Positions 28,956 through 37,383 of a DNA stretch of 64,000 nucleotides are shown here, piece by piece. Position 1 is the stretch's first letter, and each line of letters starts with the position of its first letter. The notes under the pieces are model-generated. The model was not told the DNA's origin. It saw only the letters and a list, made by a program, of their open reading frames with translations, and did not search any database. Where the stretch lies: contig JBAOIG010000002.1 in the NCBI GenBank assembly GCA_037045155.1, positions 62,001-126,000 on the forward strand. Reading direction: 5' to 3'. Position numbers and translations under genes: made by a program. This DNA is from Thermomicrobiales bacterium. GTDB taxonomy: Bacteria > Chloroflexota > Chloroflexia > Thermomicrobiales > CFX8.

Positions 28956-28982
28956 ACCTGCTACAGGAAACCTGTAGCAGGT
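28956..28982. repeat. Perfect inverted repeat with AAA centre
   Basis: Twelve bases (ACCTGCTACAGG) are perfectly inverted around an AAA spacer, 19 bases after the regulator stop. No T tract follows. It could be a terminator hairpin, or an operator for the neighbouring LuxR protein upstream of the next gene. Confidence 0.6.
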
Positions 28983-29094
28983 CGATCCCCAGAAAATACA
29001 GAACGTTCCTACATCATCTCTGGACGCGGCCGCGCTGGCGACGGCCTATGCTCCGGGTGATCTCATTCGGACGATCTGTTCTGCCGAGGCGCCG

Positions 29095-29379
29095 ATGCAC
29101 GCCACGATTCACCGGTACGAGGGACGAATCGAATCACCGGAGACACTCGCTGGACTCACCCGGGGGCTTGCCTCAACGTTGAGCGAGGTCCCCGGCTTCG
29201 TCGTCTACCTCGCGCTCGAAGACGACGGCAACGGCTTCTCGGCGCTGAGTGTGTTCGAGGACGCAGCAAGCCGGATGGCCGGTGATCAGATCGCTGAATG
29301 TTGGTTGCGTGACCGGCTGGCTCTCCCCGGCCAGCTGTCGCGCGTCTCCGGTGAGGTTGTCGCGCAACGCGGCCTGTAG
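29095..29379 (+). CDS. ABM-like dimeric alpha-beta barrel protein
   Basis: This 94-residue protein resembles small members of the antibiotic biosynthesis monooxygenase superfamily: an N-terminal strand (ATIHRYEG), a helix (ETLAGLTRGLASTLSEVPGFVVYLALEDD), then FSALSVFEDAASR and a C-terminal GEVVAQ strand. Many such proteins of this size are found next to LuxR-type regulators and act as haem or small-molecule enzymes, or have no known activity. No catalytic residue is evident. The ribosome-binding site is weak. Confidence 0.6.
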   Translation: MHATIHRYEGRIESPETLAGLTRGLASTLSEVPGFVVYLALEDDGNGFSALSVFEDAASRMAGDQIAECWLRDRLALPGQLSRVSGEVVAQRGL

Positions 29380-29443
29380 CGTCGCGCGAGATCAAACACC
29401 ACAGGGCGGGCACCCGGATCGTAACGCGGACAGGAAATGAAGC

Positions 29444-31348
29444 ATGAAGCACCATACGGCTGTCGGTCGACGCGTCTGGCAGATCGAGGTCCTCGTCGGG
29501 CTCCTGCTGGCCCTCGCGCCGATGCTCAGCATGGTTCCGGCCGGCGTAGCGCGGGCAGCGATCGACAACTGCATCGACAACGGAACGACCGTCACCTGCA
29601 CGTTCGACTACACCGGCGATACGCAGACATGGGACGTGCCGGCAGAGGTTACCCAGGCGACGTTCGACGTCTACGGCGCGAGCGGCGGAGTAGCGGGCGC
29701 CGTCTCGGGGGGATCAGGTGGCCGCGCGACGGCGACGATCACGCTTTCACCCGGCGCCGAAATCACGATCGTGGTCGGTGGCGAGGGTGAAAGCGCCGCG
29801 AATCCAGGCGGGGACGTCTGTGGCAAGGCATCGACCGCCGGTGGATTTAGCGGTGGTGGCAACAGTGGCATTTCCACGAGCACACCTCCATGCCCCGGTG
29901 GGGGCGGCGGTGGCGCTTCGGATATCCGGATTGGTGGGACAGACCTGGCGCATCGTGTCCTCGTCGCTGGTGGAGGTGGTGGCGCGGCAAACTGGAATGT
30001 CTATGGAGGCCAGTCCACCGGTGGCGCTGGCGGCGGGCTGATCGGCGGCCCCGGCTTGTCAGCACTGGAATCCGGATTTGGTGGCCAGGGCGGGAATCAG
30101 GACTGCAGCGCGGGCAGCGGTCAGGCAGGTGTCGGCAGTGCCGGCGCAGATGCGAACGTCAATTCGTTCTACAAGCTCAGCGGCGGGGGCGGGGGCGGCG
30201 GCTGGTGCGGTGGTCAGGGTGGCAGAGTCAGCAGCTACAAGTCAGCGGGCGGCGGTGGCGGCGGCAGTGGTTACGGGCCGGCCGGCGTCGTCTTCGAGAC
30301 CGGCGTCCAGACCGGAGATGGCAAGGTCATCATCACCTACACGATGCCAGACACCACACCACCGACGACGACCGCAACCTTCAGCAACGGTTACGTCTCC
30401 GGCGCCTGGACTAATCAGCCAGTCACCGTAACGTTGAGCGCGGTCGACAACACAGGCGGCAGCGGCGTCGCGAAGACCTACTATGCGATCAACAACCCTG
30501 CATGCGACAAGACACACGTCGCGGGATGCACTATCTACTCCGCGCCCTTCACGGTCGGCGCGAGTGGTGGCGACGGCACGACAACGATCATCTTCTTCAG
30601 CGTCGATGTCGCCGGCAACGTTGAAACCCCGCAGACGACGGTCGTCTCGCTGGATTTCACAGCCCCTGTCGCCAATCCGACGACCAGCGGTCCGCTCGGC
30701 CAGAACGGCTGGCACATCGGTGATGTCACCGTCACCTGGCACTGGAGCGACGAGTCTTCGGGAATTGACGCAACCCAGTGCCCGGCCACCGGCGGCGCTA
30801 GCCAGGATGGCGCCACGACCATCACTGGCGGCTGTCACGACAAGGCCGGGAATGTCGGCTCAGCCTCAGTCACGGTTGGCATCGACCGAACACCGCCAAC
30901 TGTGACCTACGGCGGCAACGCTGGCGTCTACGGCGTCGATCAGCAGGTGACGATCACCTGCCTGGCTGCCGACGCGACCTCGGGAGTCGCCACGACAACC
31001 TGCCAGGGAATCAGCGGCCCGGCATGGTCCTTCGGCCTCGGTTCGCACAGCTATTCCGCGACGGCAACCGACAAGGCAGGGAATGTCGGCAGCGGCTCGA
31101 CGACATTTACGGTCGGCGTGACCTACGACAGCCTGCGCGCGCTCACTCGACAATTCGTCACGAATCCGTGGATGAGCTCCACGCTCACCTATCAGCTCTC
31201 TGGCGCTGAATGGGCCGAGCAACGCCACGTCACGCGACTGCAATCCCAGTATCTGGACATCTACAAGACGATGGTCTGGAGCATGCGCGGGCACGGTCTC
31301 ACGACTCAGCAGGCCCAGCTGCTGATCGCTCTGGCCAACACGCTATAA
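29444..31348 (+). CDS. Secreted glycine-rich surface protein with Ig-like repeats
   Basis: This 634-residue secreted protein begins with a signal peptide that should cleave after GVARA (residue 38). A glycine-rich domain, about residues 50-305, contains Gly runs (GGGGGGASDIRIGG, VAGGGGGAANW, GGGGGGGWCGG) of the type seen in beta-rich adhesins. Three repeated Ig-like/OmpL47-type modules follow: each has T-P-P or SxPxP, a Trp-containing strand, DxxSGxxxxxC and DxAGNVxSxS. Paired cysteines in the modules suggest disulphides. It ends in a helical tail. Surface attachment is inferred; no enzyme motif was seen. Confidence 0.75.
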   Translation: MKHHTAVGRRVWQIEVLVGLLLALAPMLSMVPAGVARAAIDNCIDNGTTVTCTFDYTGDTQTWDVPAEVTQATFDVYGASGGVAGAVSGGSGGRATATITLSPGAEITIVVGGEGESAANPGGDVCGKASTAGGFSGGGNSGISTSTPPCPGGGGGGASDIRIGGTDLAHRVLVAGGGGGAANWNVYGGQSTGGAGGGLIGGPGLSALESGFGGQGGNQDCSAGSGQAGVGSAGADANVNSFYKLSGGGGGGGWCGGQGGRVSSYKSAGGGGGGSGYGPAGVVFETGVQTGDGKVIITYTMPDTTPPTTTATFSNGYVSGAWTNQPVTVTLSAVDNTGGSGVAKTYYAINNPACDKTHVAGCTIYSAPFTVGASGGDGTTTIIFFSVDVAGNVETPQTTVVSLDFTAPVANPTTSGPLGQNGWHIGDVTVTWHWSDESSGIDATQCPATGGASQDGATTITGGCHDKAGNVGSASVTVGIDRTPPTVTYGGNAGVYGVDQQVTITCLAADATSGVATTTCQGISGPAWSFGLGSHSYSATATDKAGNVGSGSTTFTVGVTYDSLRALTRQFVTNPWMSSTLTYQLSGAEWAEQRHVTRLQSQYLDIYKTMVWSMRGHGLTTQQAQLLIALANTL

Positions 31349-31360
31349 CGTCATGACGGG

Positions 31361-31422
31361 TTGACGCACTACGTTCGGATGCGTACGCTGGCCGGCGCTA
31401 CGGCAAATGGGCCGTAGCGCCG
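31361..31422 (+). promoter_or_regulatory. Promoter and inverted repeat upstream of the MFS gene
   Basis: TTGACG (31361-31366) and TACGCT (31384-31389) are 17 bases apart. A 12-base-pair inverted repeat (CGGCGCTACGGC, 31393-31404, with 31411-31422) begins at the expected transcription start, so it could be an operator or a leader hairpin. It may instead be the terminator of the upstream gene; no T tract follows. Confidence 0.4.
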
Positions 31423-31446
31423 CCTGGCACACGAGCAGGAACCGAG

Positions 31447-32658
31447 TTGAGCGTCGCACCATCGACCACCGCGCCAACAACCAGCGTCCTCCGTAATCGC
31501 CCGCTGATCACGCTCTTCCTCGGCCACATGACGATCGATCTCTACGCCGGCCTGTTGCCGGTGCTGTTCCCCGTCCTCTCGCGCAAGTACGGTCTCGACC
31601 TGGCGACGGTCGGGCTGGTCGCGCTGGCCTACAGCGGCGTCGGCTCGGTCTCGCAGCCGCTCTTCGGCTGGCTGGCCGACCGCTACGGCACCCGGCTGAC
31701 CGGTGTGGCGCTGGTCTGGACGGCGGTGATGTTCTCGGCAATCGCCGCCGCGTCGTCGTTCTGGATGATCGTCGCGCTGGCGGGCGCGGCCGGCCTCGGC
31801 TCGGGCGCCTTCCATCCGTTCGGCGCGCTCAACGCTAACGCCGTCATCGACGATCGCCGCCGCAACAGCGCAATGTCCGTCTACGCATCCGGTGGGACGA
31901 TCGGTTTCGCCATCGGGCCACTGATTGGCGTTGCCCTGCTGGCGCTGTTTGGCATCCGCGGTATCGGGCTGATGGTCGTGCCAGGCGCGGCGATCGCGAT
32001 CTGGCTGTTGCTGGAGATGCGGCAGATCGCCGTCAAGGGAACCGGGTCGCGGCACGGCCGGACTGGCCTTCCTGCCATCCCCTGGGGACTATTGGCGGCC
32101 GTCATCATCGTGATGATGGCGCGCTCGTGGACGATGAGCAGCCTGCAGGCGTTCATCCCGACCTGGTACGACGATCTGGGTTACTCGAAGGCGTTCTACG
32201 GCTTCCTGGCCACGACGATTACGCTGGCCAGCGCGGCCGGCACGCTCGGCTCCGGCTCGCTGGCCGACCGCCACGGCCGGCGGGCGCTGATCATCGGCTC
32301 GCTGATCGCGACGATCCCGGCGATCCTGCTCTTCACCCAGTTCACCGGCGGGATCGCGTTTCTGACCGGCGCGCTAGTCGGAATTCTGGCGGCATCGACC
32401 GCTCCGCTGCTGTTGGTAATGGCCCAGCAGTTGATGCAGGGTCGCGCCGGTGTCGCCTCCGGACTGATTCTCGGCCTCGGCTTCGTCACTGGCGCGATCG
32501 GCGTCCCGATCACCGGCGCGATTGCCGACGCCTTCAGCATCCAGACCGCCATGCGCGCGCAGTCGCTCGTCATCCTGCTGGCGATTCCGATCGCGCTACT
32601 CCTGCCAAGCGAGCTGCGAATGCGCCAGATCCAGGAGCGCGGCAGCGACCGGCCCTAG
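31447..32658 (+). CDS. MFS transporter, fosmidomycin-resistance (Fsr) type
   Basis: This 403-residue transporter has twelve predicted membrane helices and the Fsr-like start LITLFLGHMTIDLYAGLLPVLFPVL, then GWLADRYGTRLTG between helices two and three. The second half has GSLADRHGRRALI in the same position. The predicted fosmidomycin-type efflux is a family inference only. The start is TTG at 31447 with AGGA upstream. It converges on the PfpI-like gene with a seven-base gap. Confidence 0.85.
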   Translation: MSVAPSTTAPTTSVLRNRPLITLFLGHMTIDLYAGLLPVLFPVLSRKYGLDLATVGLVALAYSGVGSVSQPLFGWLADRYGTRLTGVALVWTAVMFSAIAAASSFWMIVALAGAAGLGSGAFHPFGALNANAVIDDRRRNSAMSVYASGGTIGFAIGPLIGVALLALFGIRGIGLMVVPGAAIAIWLLLEMRQIAVKGTGSRHGRTGLPAIPWGLLAAVIIVMMARSWTMSSLQAFIPTWYDDLGYSKAFYGFLATTITLASAAGTLGSGSLADRHGRRALIIGSLIATIPAILLFTQFTGGIAFLTGALVGILAASTAPLLLVMAQQLMQGRAGVASGLILGLGFVTGAIGVPITGAIADAFSIQTAMRAQSLVILLAIPIALLLPSELRMRQIQERGSDRP

Positions 32659-32664
32659 CGCCGG

Positions 32665-33261
32665 TCAGGCCGGCTTCCAGTAGTCGTACTCCATCAGCCG
32701 GGCAGAACCGGCGGCGACGTCGTGGCCGCAGAGGCGCTCGATGACGTGCAGCGACATGTCGATGCCGGCCGAGACACCGGCCGATGAGACGACCGTTCCG
32801 TCGTCGACGAACCGGACGTCGTGGCGCACATCGAGGCTGGGGTAGGTATCGCGCAGCCGATCGATGCTGGCCCAGTGGGTCGTCGCGACGCTGTGTTCGG
32901 CCAGCACACCGGCTTCCGCCAGCAGGAACGCGCCGGTGCACACCGACGTGGCCAACTCGGCCTGCTCTGCCACGTCGGCGATCCAGCCAACCAGTCGCGG
33001 ATTGTTCACCTCGCGCCGCGTGCCCTGCCCGCCGGGAACGACCAGAACGTCGATCTTCGGCGCATCGTCAAGGGTGTAATCCGGCATCACCCGCAGGCCA
33101 GCGCGAACCCGCACCTCGTCCAACTGCTCGGCGACCGTGAACACCTCAAACACCTTCTCGCCGGCGCCACCGTAGTTCGCGGCAGTGAACGCCTCGTAAG
33201 GGCCGGTGAAGTCCAGCAGCTCCACGTCAGGAAAGATGAGGATACCGACGTTTCGAATCAT
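32665..33261 (-). CDS. DJ-1/PfpI family protein, isonitrile hydratase-like
   Basis: This 198-residue protein has the DJ-1/PfpI fold: NVGILIFPDVELLDFTGPYEAF at the start, IDVLVVPGGQGTRR, then the nucleophile elbow TSVCTGAFLLAEAGVL with Cys in the A-x-V-C-T-G motif. ATTHWASIDRL and GVSAGIDMSLHVIERL are typical of the group that includes isonitrile hydratase and the sensor domains of AraC regulators. No DNA-binding domain is attached. Enzyme activity is possible but the substrate is not known. Confidence 0.85.
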   Translation of the reverse strand: MIRNVGILIFPDVELLDFTGPYEAFTAANYGGAGEKVFEVFTVAEQLDEVRVRAGLRVMPDYTLDDAPKIDVLVVPGGQGTRREVNNPRLVGWIADVAEQAELATSVCTGAFLLAEAGVLAEHSVATTHWASIDRLRDTYPSLDVRHDVRFVDDGTVVSSAGVSAGIDMSLHVIERLCGHDVAAGSARLMEYDYWKPA

Positions 33262-33349
33262 CTTCAGTCCTCCGGACTCGCGATCGATTTGTTACTGATC
33301 GGTATCCACCTATCCTCGTCTATCTTTCGATGACGCGCTGTGACTCAGA

Positions 33350-34519
33350 TCACGCTCCCGAGGACTGGCGCAACGCAACGCCGCTCGCCCGCAAATCGGC
33401 GAAGCAGGCAGCGGTCCGGCGCAACCCCTCGGCAAACACTGCAGGATGCTGGCCAATGCCGACACGCAAGTGATGCTCGTAGCCGAACGCCGAGCCGGGC
33501 GCAAGCATGACGCTGTACTCGGCCGCGAGACGATCGGCCAGCTCCGACGACGGGATATCGAGCTCGTAGCGCAGCAGCGCCAGCAGCCCGCCGCGCGGCG
33601 GCGTCCAGGAAGCGATATCGGCGTGTTCGGCAAACCACTGTTCGGCGGTCGCCAGGTTGGCGACGACGATCCCGCGTGTCCGCTCGACAATCCGGTCACG
33701 GTTGCGGAAGGCAAGGACGGCCAGCGCGTCGTTCAGCTTGCCGGGGGAGAGGGTGATGTAGTCGCGCATCCACCAACAGCGCGCGACGATGTCGGCCGGC
33801 GCAGCCAGCCACCCAATCCGCAGCCCGGGCAGTCCGAATGGCTTGGAAAACGTGCCGACGCTGATCGCCTGCCCGCCGAGGTCACGCACCGGCGGGGCAA
33901 GCACATCGCCGCCCGGCACATCCAGCCAGCGGTAGGCCTCGTCGCACATCACCCAGCAGCCTCGCTCAGCCGCCAGCGCGTGAACTCGCGCCAGATCGTC
34001 TGCCGAGAGCATCGAGCCAGTCGGGTTATGCGGCGTGTTGACGACGATCAGCTTCGTGTTCGGCCGCAGGAGCGACTCCAGCTCGGCGATGTCGTAGCGG
34101 AAGCCATTCTCCGGCCGCAGTCGCCAGAGCGAGACATCGCAGCCAATCGCTCGCGGGACGCTGTATAGCTGCTGATATGCAGGGTAGACAGCCACGACGT
34201 GATCGCCAGGGTCGAGCAGGGTATTGAAGGCCAGGAAGTTCGCCTCGATCGCGCCGGTCGTCACCAGGATCTCGTCCGGCCCGGTGTCAAGGTAGGTTGC
34301 GGCCAACAGCGAGCGCAGCTCCAGCGACCCTGGCGCTTCGCTGTAGCCCAGCCGCGTATCGAGCAGGCCGGCCAGTGTCCCTTCGCGTTCGCCTTCTGGC
34401 AGCAGATCGAGCAGATCGTTCATCGTCATCGGCAGGATGCCGCTCTCGGCGATGTCGTACTCGACCTGTGTCTCCCAGGTTGTCATCCAACGTTCCAGCT
34501 CGAAGGTCTCGATCTTCAT
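33350..34519 (-). CDS. PLP-dependent class I/II aminotransferase
   Basis: This 389-residue enzyme has the fold-type I architecture. The key motifs are VNTPHNPTGSML for the PLP phosphate region, CDEAYRWLD with the PLP-contacting Asp and Tyr, and GTFSKPFGLPGLRIGWLA with the Schiff-base Lys. The N-terminal region ends in GYSEAPGSLELRSLL. The amino donor and acceptor cannot be read. It starts at ATG, divergent in function from its neighbours, with no clear operon partner. Confidence 0.85.
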   Translation of the reverse strand: MKIETFELERWMTTWETQVEYDIAESGILPMTMNDLLDLLPEGEREGTLAGLLDTRLGYSEAPGSLELRSLLAATYLDTGPDEILVTTGAIEANFLAFNTLLDPGDHVVAVYPAYQQLYSVPRAIGCDVSLWRLRPENGFRYDIAELESLLRPNTKLIVVNTPHNPTGSMLSADDLARVHALAAERGCWVMCDEAYRWLDVPGGDVLAPPVRDLGGQAISVGTFSKPFGLPGLRIGWLAAPADIVARCWWMRDYITLSPGKLNDALAVLAFRNRDRIVERTRGIVVANLATAEQWFAEHADIASWTPPRGGLLALLRYELDIPSSELADRLAAEYSVMLAPGSAFGYEHHLRVGIGQHPAVFAEGLRRTAACFADLRASGVALRQSSGA

Positions 34520-34561
34520 GGCAGGCGGTTCTTCCTCATCGTTATCCGACTATCTTCAGCC

Positions 34562-35407
34562 CTACGCCGGCCGCAATGCGTGCATGAGTGGCTCCAGCTC
34601 GTAGAGCAGGAAGCCGAGGACGAACATCAGTCCGAAGTAGATGACGCCGATCGTCAGCCGCTCACTGGGCGAAACGTCGTAGTAGTTCGTCTTGCCGCGT
34701 TCGCGGAATATCCGGAACAGCTCGGGTGCGCCGAAGAGAAGGATGAGGAGCAGGATCGGACTGGGCCGCAAGATCATCAGCCCGAGCAATCCGGCGATCC
34801 CGACGAGCCACAGCCAACGCGAGATCGCGCCGACTGCCCGGCCGCCATCCAGCGGCAGGACCGGCAAGAGATTGAACAGGTTCAGCAGGATACCGACGTA
34901 GGCGAGCGCCAGAAACAGCCGATGGCCATCGAGCAGGTAGATGCCATACGCGGCCAGCGCGCCGAGCGAGCCGATCACCGGCCCACCAAGCCCGACGTAT
35001 GCCTCCATCACGGCGTTACGCGGCAACTGCTTCATCCCGATTAACGCCCCCATGAACGGGATGAAGATCGGCGCGGTCGCCCGCACGCCGTAGCGACGGA
35101 GAACGACGACGTGCCCCATCTCGTGGATGAAGATCAGTGCCACCAGGCCGACGGCAAACTGCCAGGGGAACAGCAGCGCATAGGCCCCGATGCTGACCAG
35201 CGCCGTGATGCCGGTGCCGAGAAATTTCACACCCTTCAGCCCGATCAGCAGGAACTTCAACTTGGTAGCGATGAACAGCAACGCCGCGCCAGCGGGACCC
35301 AGTACACGCTTCAGCCACGGATCACGCCGGGCCGGCGCGCGAACGACATCCCCCTCGGAGGAGACCCGGTAGTCCGCTTCATAGATTTGATCGGGATCGA
35401 AAGACAT
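34562..35407 (-). CDS. Site-2 protease family zinc metalloprotease
   Basis: This 281-residue membrane protein is a site-2-protease-type intramembrane protease. The zinc motif HExxH is in FIHEMGHVVVLRRYG near residue 98, and the second zinc ligand lies in NLFNLLPVLPLDGGRAVG near residue 182. Around six membrane helices are seen, with a short soluble N-terminus (DPDQIYEADYRVSSEGD). No PDZ or CBS domain is attached. I start at ATG 35407; GTG 35410 is the alternative. Substrate and partner are unknown. Confidence 0.88.
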   Translation of the reverse strand: MSFDPDQIYEADYRVSSEGDVVRAPARRDPWLKRVLGPAGAALLFIATKLKFLLIGLKGVKFLGTGITALVSIGAYALLFPWQFAVGLVALIFIHEMGHVVVLRRYGVRATAPIFIPFMGALIGMKQLPRNAVMEAYVGLGGPVIGSLGALAAYGIYLLDGHRLFLALAYVGILLNLFNLLPVLPLDGGRAVGAISRWLWLVGIAGLLGLMILRPSPILLLILLFGAPELFRIFRERGKTNYYDVSPSERLTIGVIYFGLMFVLGFLLYELEPLMHALRPA

Positions 35408-35466
35408 CACAATCTCGATTCAGCAGGCATCCCGCCATTCACATCGTCGTGTCGCGGGACGCAGAG

Positions 35467-35514
35467 TTGAGTCAGAACGACTCAAGTATATCATCGCCGG
35501 TGACGATATTTCAC
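35467..35514 (-). promoter_or_regulatory. Promoter and operator-like palindrome for the site-2 protease gene
   Basis: On the minus strand GTGAAA (35514-35509) and TATACT (35490-35485) are 18 bases apart. TTGAGTC is inverted as GACTCAA around AGAAC (35467-35485), covering the predicted start site about 70 bases before the ATG. Confidence 0.45.
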
Positions 35515-35634
35515 CAGCCTAGCCCACCTTGCTGAAATCGGCATGAACGGGCGGTGAACGTTTCGGAGGCCGAGCTCGCCGGACACTTGCCGCCGCTGCC
35601 GCCTTAGCAGGATGCGGCAGCCAGTAGAGACAAC

Positions 35635-35662
35635 AAAGCGGGCCGCGTGCGCGGCCCGCTTT
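35635..35662 (-). terminator. Intrinsic terminator after glutamine synthetase
   Basis: A perfect 12-base-pair stem (AAAGCGGGCCGC with GCGGCCCGCTTT) with a four-base loop lies 33 bases past the glnA stop. On the minus strand the stem ends in TTT followed by GTTGTC, so the T tract is short but present. Confidence 0.75.
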
Positions 35663-35694
35663 GCCATCCATGACGTGGGTGAGTGGGGAGAAGG

Positions 35695-37119
35695 CTAGAA
35701 CAATCGCCACAGATGCTGGTTAGTCACCTCGTGATGGAACTGAATCTCGCCGGTCTTGATCATCGTCCCGAGGGCCCGAGGAGACCGAACGGCGACAGCC
35801 TTCTTGAGCTCGCCGAACCGGTCGCGAACCTCAGGACCGAGCAACTCTGCCGCATGATTGCTGCCACACAGATGTGTGATCGCATCATAGATATTGTCCG
35901 GCAGGATCGACGTCGTCCCGCGAACCCCTTCGACCAGCGGCCCTTCGAGGCCGGTGCTAAGCAGCGAGTAGATGACCATGTACGGATTGGCATCCGGAGC
36001 GATTGACCGGACCTCGACCCGCGATGATTTCCGGTCGGCAATCGGGATACGGACCATCGAGCCGCGGTCGCTCGGCGAAGCCTTGATCGCGTTGGGCGCC
36101 TCGAACGCTGGATCAAGCCGTCGGTAGCCGTTGACGCTCGGGTTCAGCATCAGGCACAGGTCGAGCGCGCTGCTGAGAATCCGATCGACGAACGTCCAGG
36201 CGTACTCGGACAGATTCTCTTCGCCGTCTTCATCCCAGAACAGGTTGACGCCGTCCTTCGCCACCGACAGATTGGTGTGCATGCCGTTCCCATTGACGCC
36301 GACGATCGGCTTTGGCAGGAAGCTGGCGGTCATCCCGAGCCTGTTGGCCACCTGGCGACAGGCGAGCTTGTAGAGCATCACCTGGTCGGCGGCGATCGTC
36401 GCCTCGGTGTACGAGTAGTTCAGCTCGAACTGCGACGGGGCGACCTCGGGGTGGTCCTTCTCGTTCTCGAAGCCCAGGGCCCGCTGCACCTCGGCGGCGG
36501 CGTCGATGAACTGGCGCAGGTCATCGCTCGGCAGCGAGTGGTAGTAGCCACTGGTGGTCACCGGGTCAAACACGCCGGTCTCGACATACGTCTGTTCGGC
36601 ATGCCGACCCTTGAAGAGGATGCCCTCGACCTCGTTCGAAACGTAGCAGGTCAACCCCTCGCGCGCGCGCTTCTCGTCGGTAAATGCCTTGAGCCTGGCA
36701 CGCATGTCGGCGCGATACGGGGCGCCATCCGGCTCCTGAACCTCGCCAAACACCAGCACCTTGCCAGCCCCGAATGCATCGGCCGGCAGCCAGTAGAACG
36801 CCGACCAGTCGATGCCGAGCCGCAGGTCGGATTCCTTCTGGCGCGTGAACCCACGCACCGACGATCCGTCGAAGGTCAGGTTATCCGGGGACTTCAATAG
36901 GAACTTCTTGTCGTAGTCCAGCATGTGAAGCCGGCCCTCGAGATCCGAGAACGCGACTGTCACCGCCTTGATACGCTGCTCGCCGGCCAGATAGCGAAGG
37001 CGTTGTTCCTTGATCTCGCCCGGGTCGCGCCGAGCCACACGGTCTGCCTTTGCGGCCAGATTGAGCTCCTCGAGCTCATCGTAGTGGATGTGAAGAAAGT
37101 CGCGCAGCCCTTCGATCAC
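35695..37119 (-). CDS. glnA: Type I glutamine synthetase family protein
   Basis: This 474-residue enzyme makes glutamine from glutamate and ammonia with ATP. It has the beta-Grasp segment with FDGSSVRGFTRQKESDLRL, catalytic KPIVGVNGNGMHTNLSVAKDG, the ATP-contact RIPIADRKSSRVEVRSIAPDANPY and the C-terminal region. The usual adenylylation tyrosine loop of GSI-beta is not seen. The open frame begins at 37350, but the GTG at 37119 (VIEGLRDFLHIH) has AAGGG before it and gives the normal length. A clear terminator follows. Confidence 0.85.
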   Translation of the reverse strand: MIEGLRDFLHIHYDELEELNLAAKADRVARRDPGEIKEQRLRYLAGEQRIKAVTVAFSDLEGRLHMLDYDKKFLLKSPDNLTFDGSSVRGFTRQKESDLRLGIDWSAFYWLPADAFGAGKVLVFGEVQEPDGAPYRADMRARLKAFTDEKRAREGLTCYVSNEVEGILFKGRHAEQTYVETGVFDPVTTSGYYHSLPSDDLRQFIDAAAEVQRALGFENEKDHPEVAPSQFELNYSYTEATIAADQVMLYKLACRQVANRLGMTASFLPKPIVGVNGNGMHTNLSVAKDGVNLFWDEDGEENLSEYAWTFVDRILSSALDLCLMLNPSVNGYRRLDPAFEAPNAIKASPSDRGSMVRIPIADRKSSRVEVRSIAPDANPYMVIYSLLSTGLEGPLVEGVRGTTSILPDNIYDAITHLCGSNHAAELLGPEVRDRFGELKKAVAVRSPRALGTMIKTGEIQFHHEVTNQHLWRLF

Positions 37120-37383
37120 TGTGTATCCCTTCTCGTCGCGCTGCGATCCAGCCGACCGCTCGTCCGGTCTGGATCGATTCTGCCGGTTTATCAACCCGGC
37201 GTGTATGTGCGTGGAAATGAGATTGGCGACGAGTTTTTGTGCATCTCGCACAACCGAGGAGCCGCAGCGTGTGTTCAACGCCTGCATCGACTCGCAAATA
37301 CCGGGATGAGGTCGAATTCGTGGAGAAATGCCGGTGCCATATGGGCACAACGCACGAAGGCGAGACGAGGCCGGCCCCCAGCG

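Noticed and set aside
37120..37350. Longer N-terminus for glutamine synthetase
   Set aside because: The extra 77 residues are basic and unlike the family, and the GTG at 37119 has a good ribosome-binding site.
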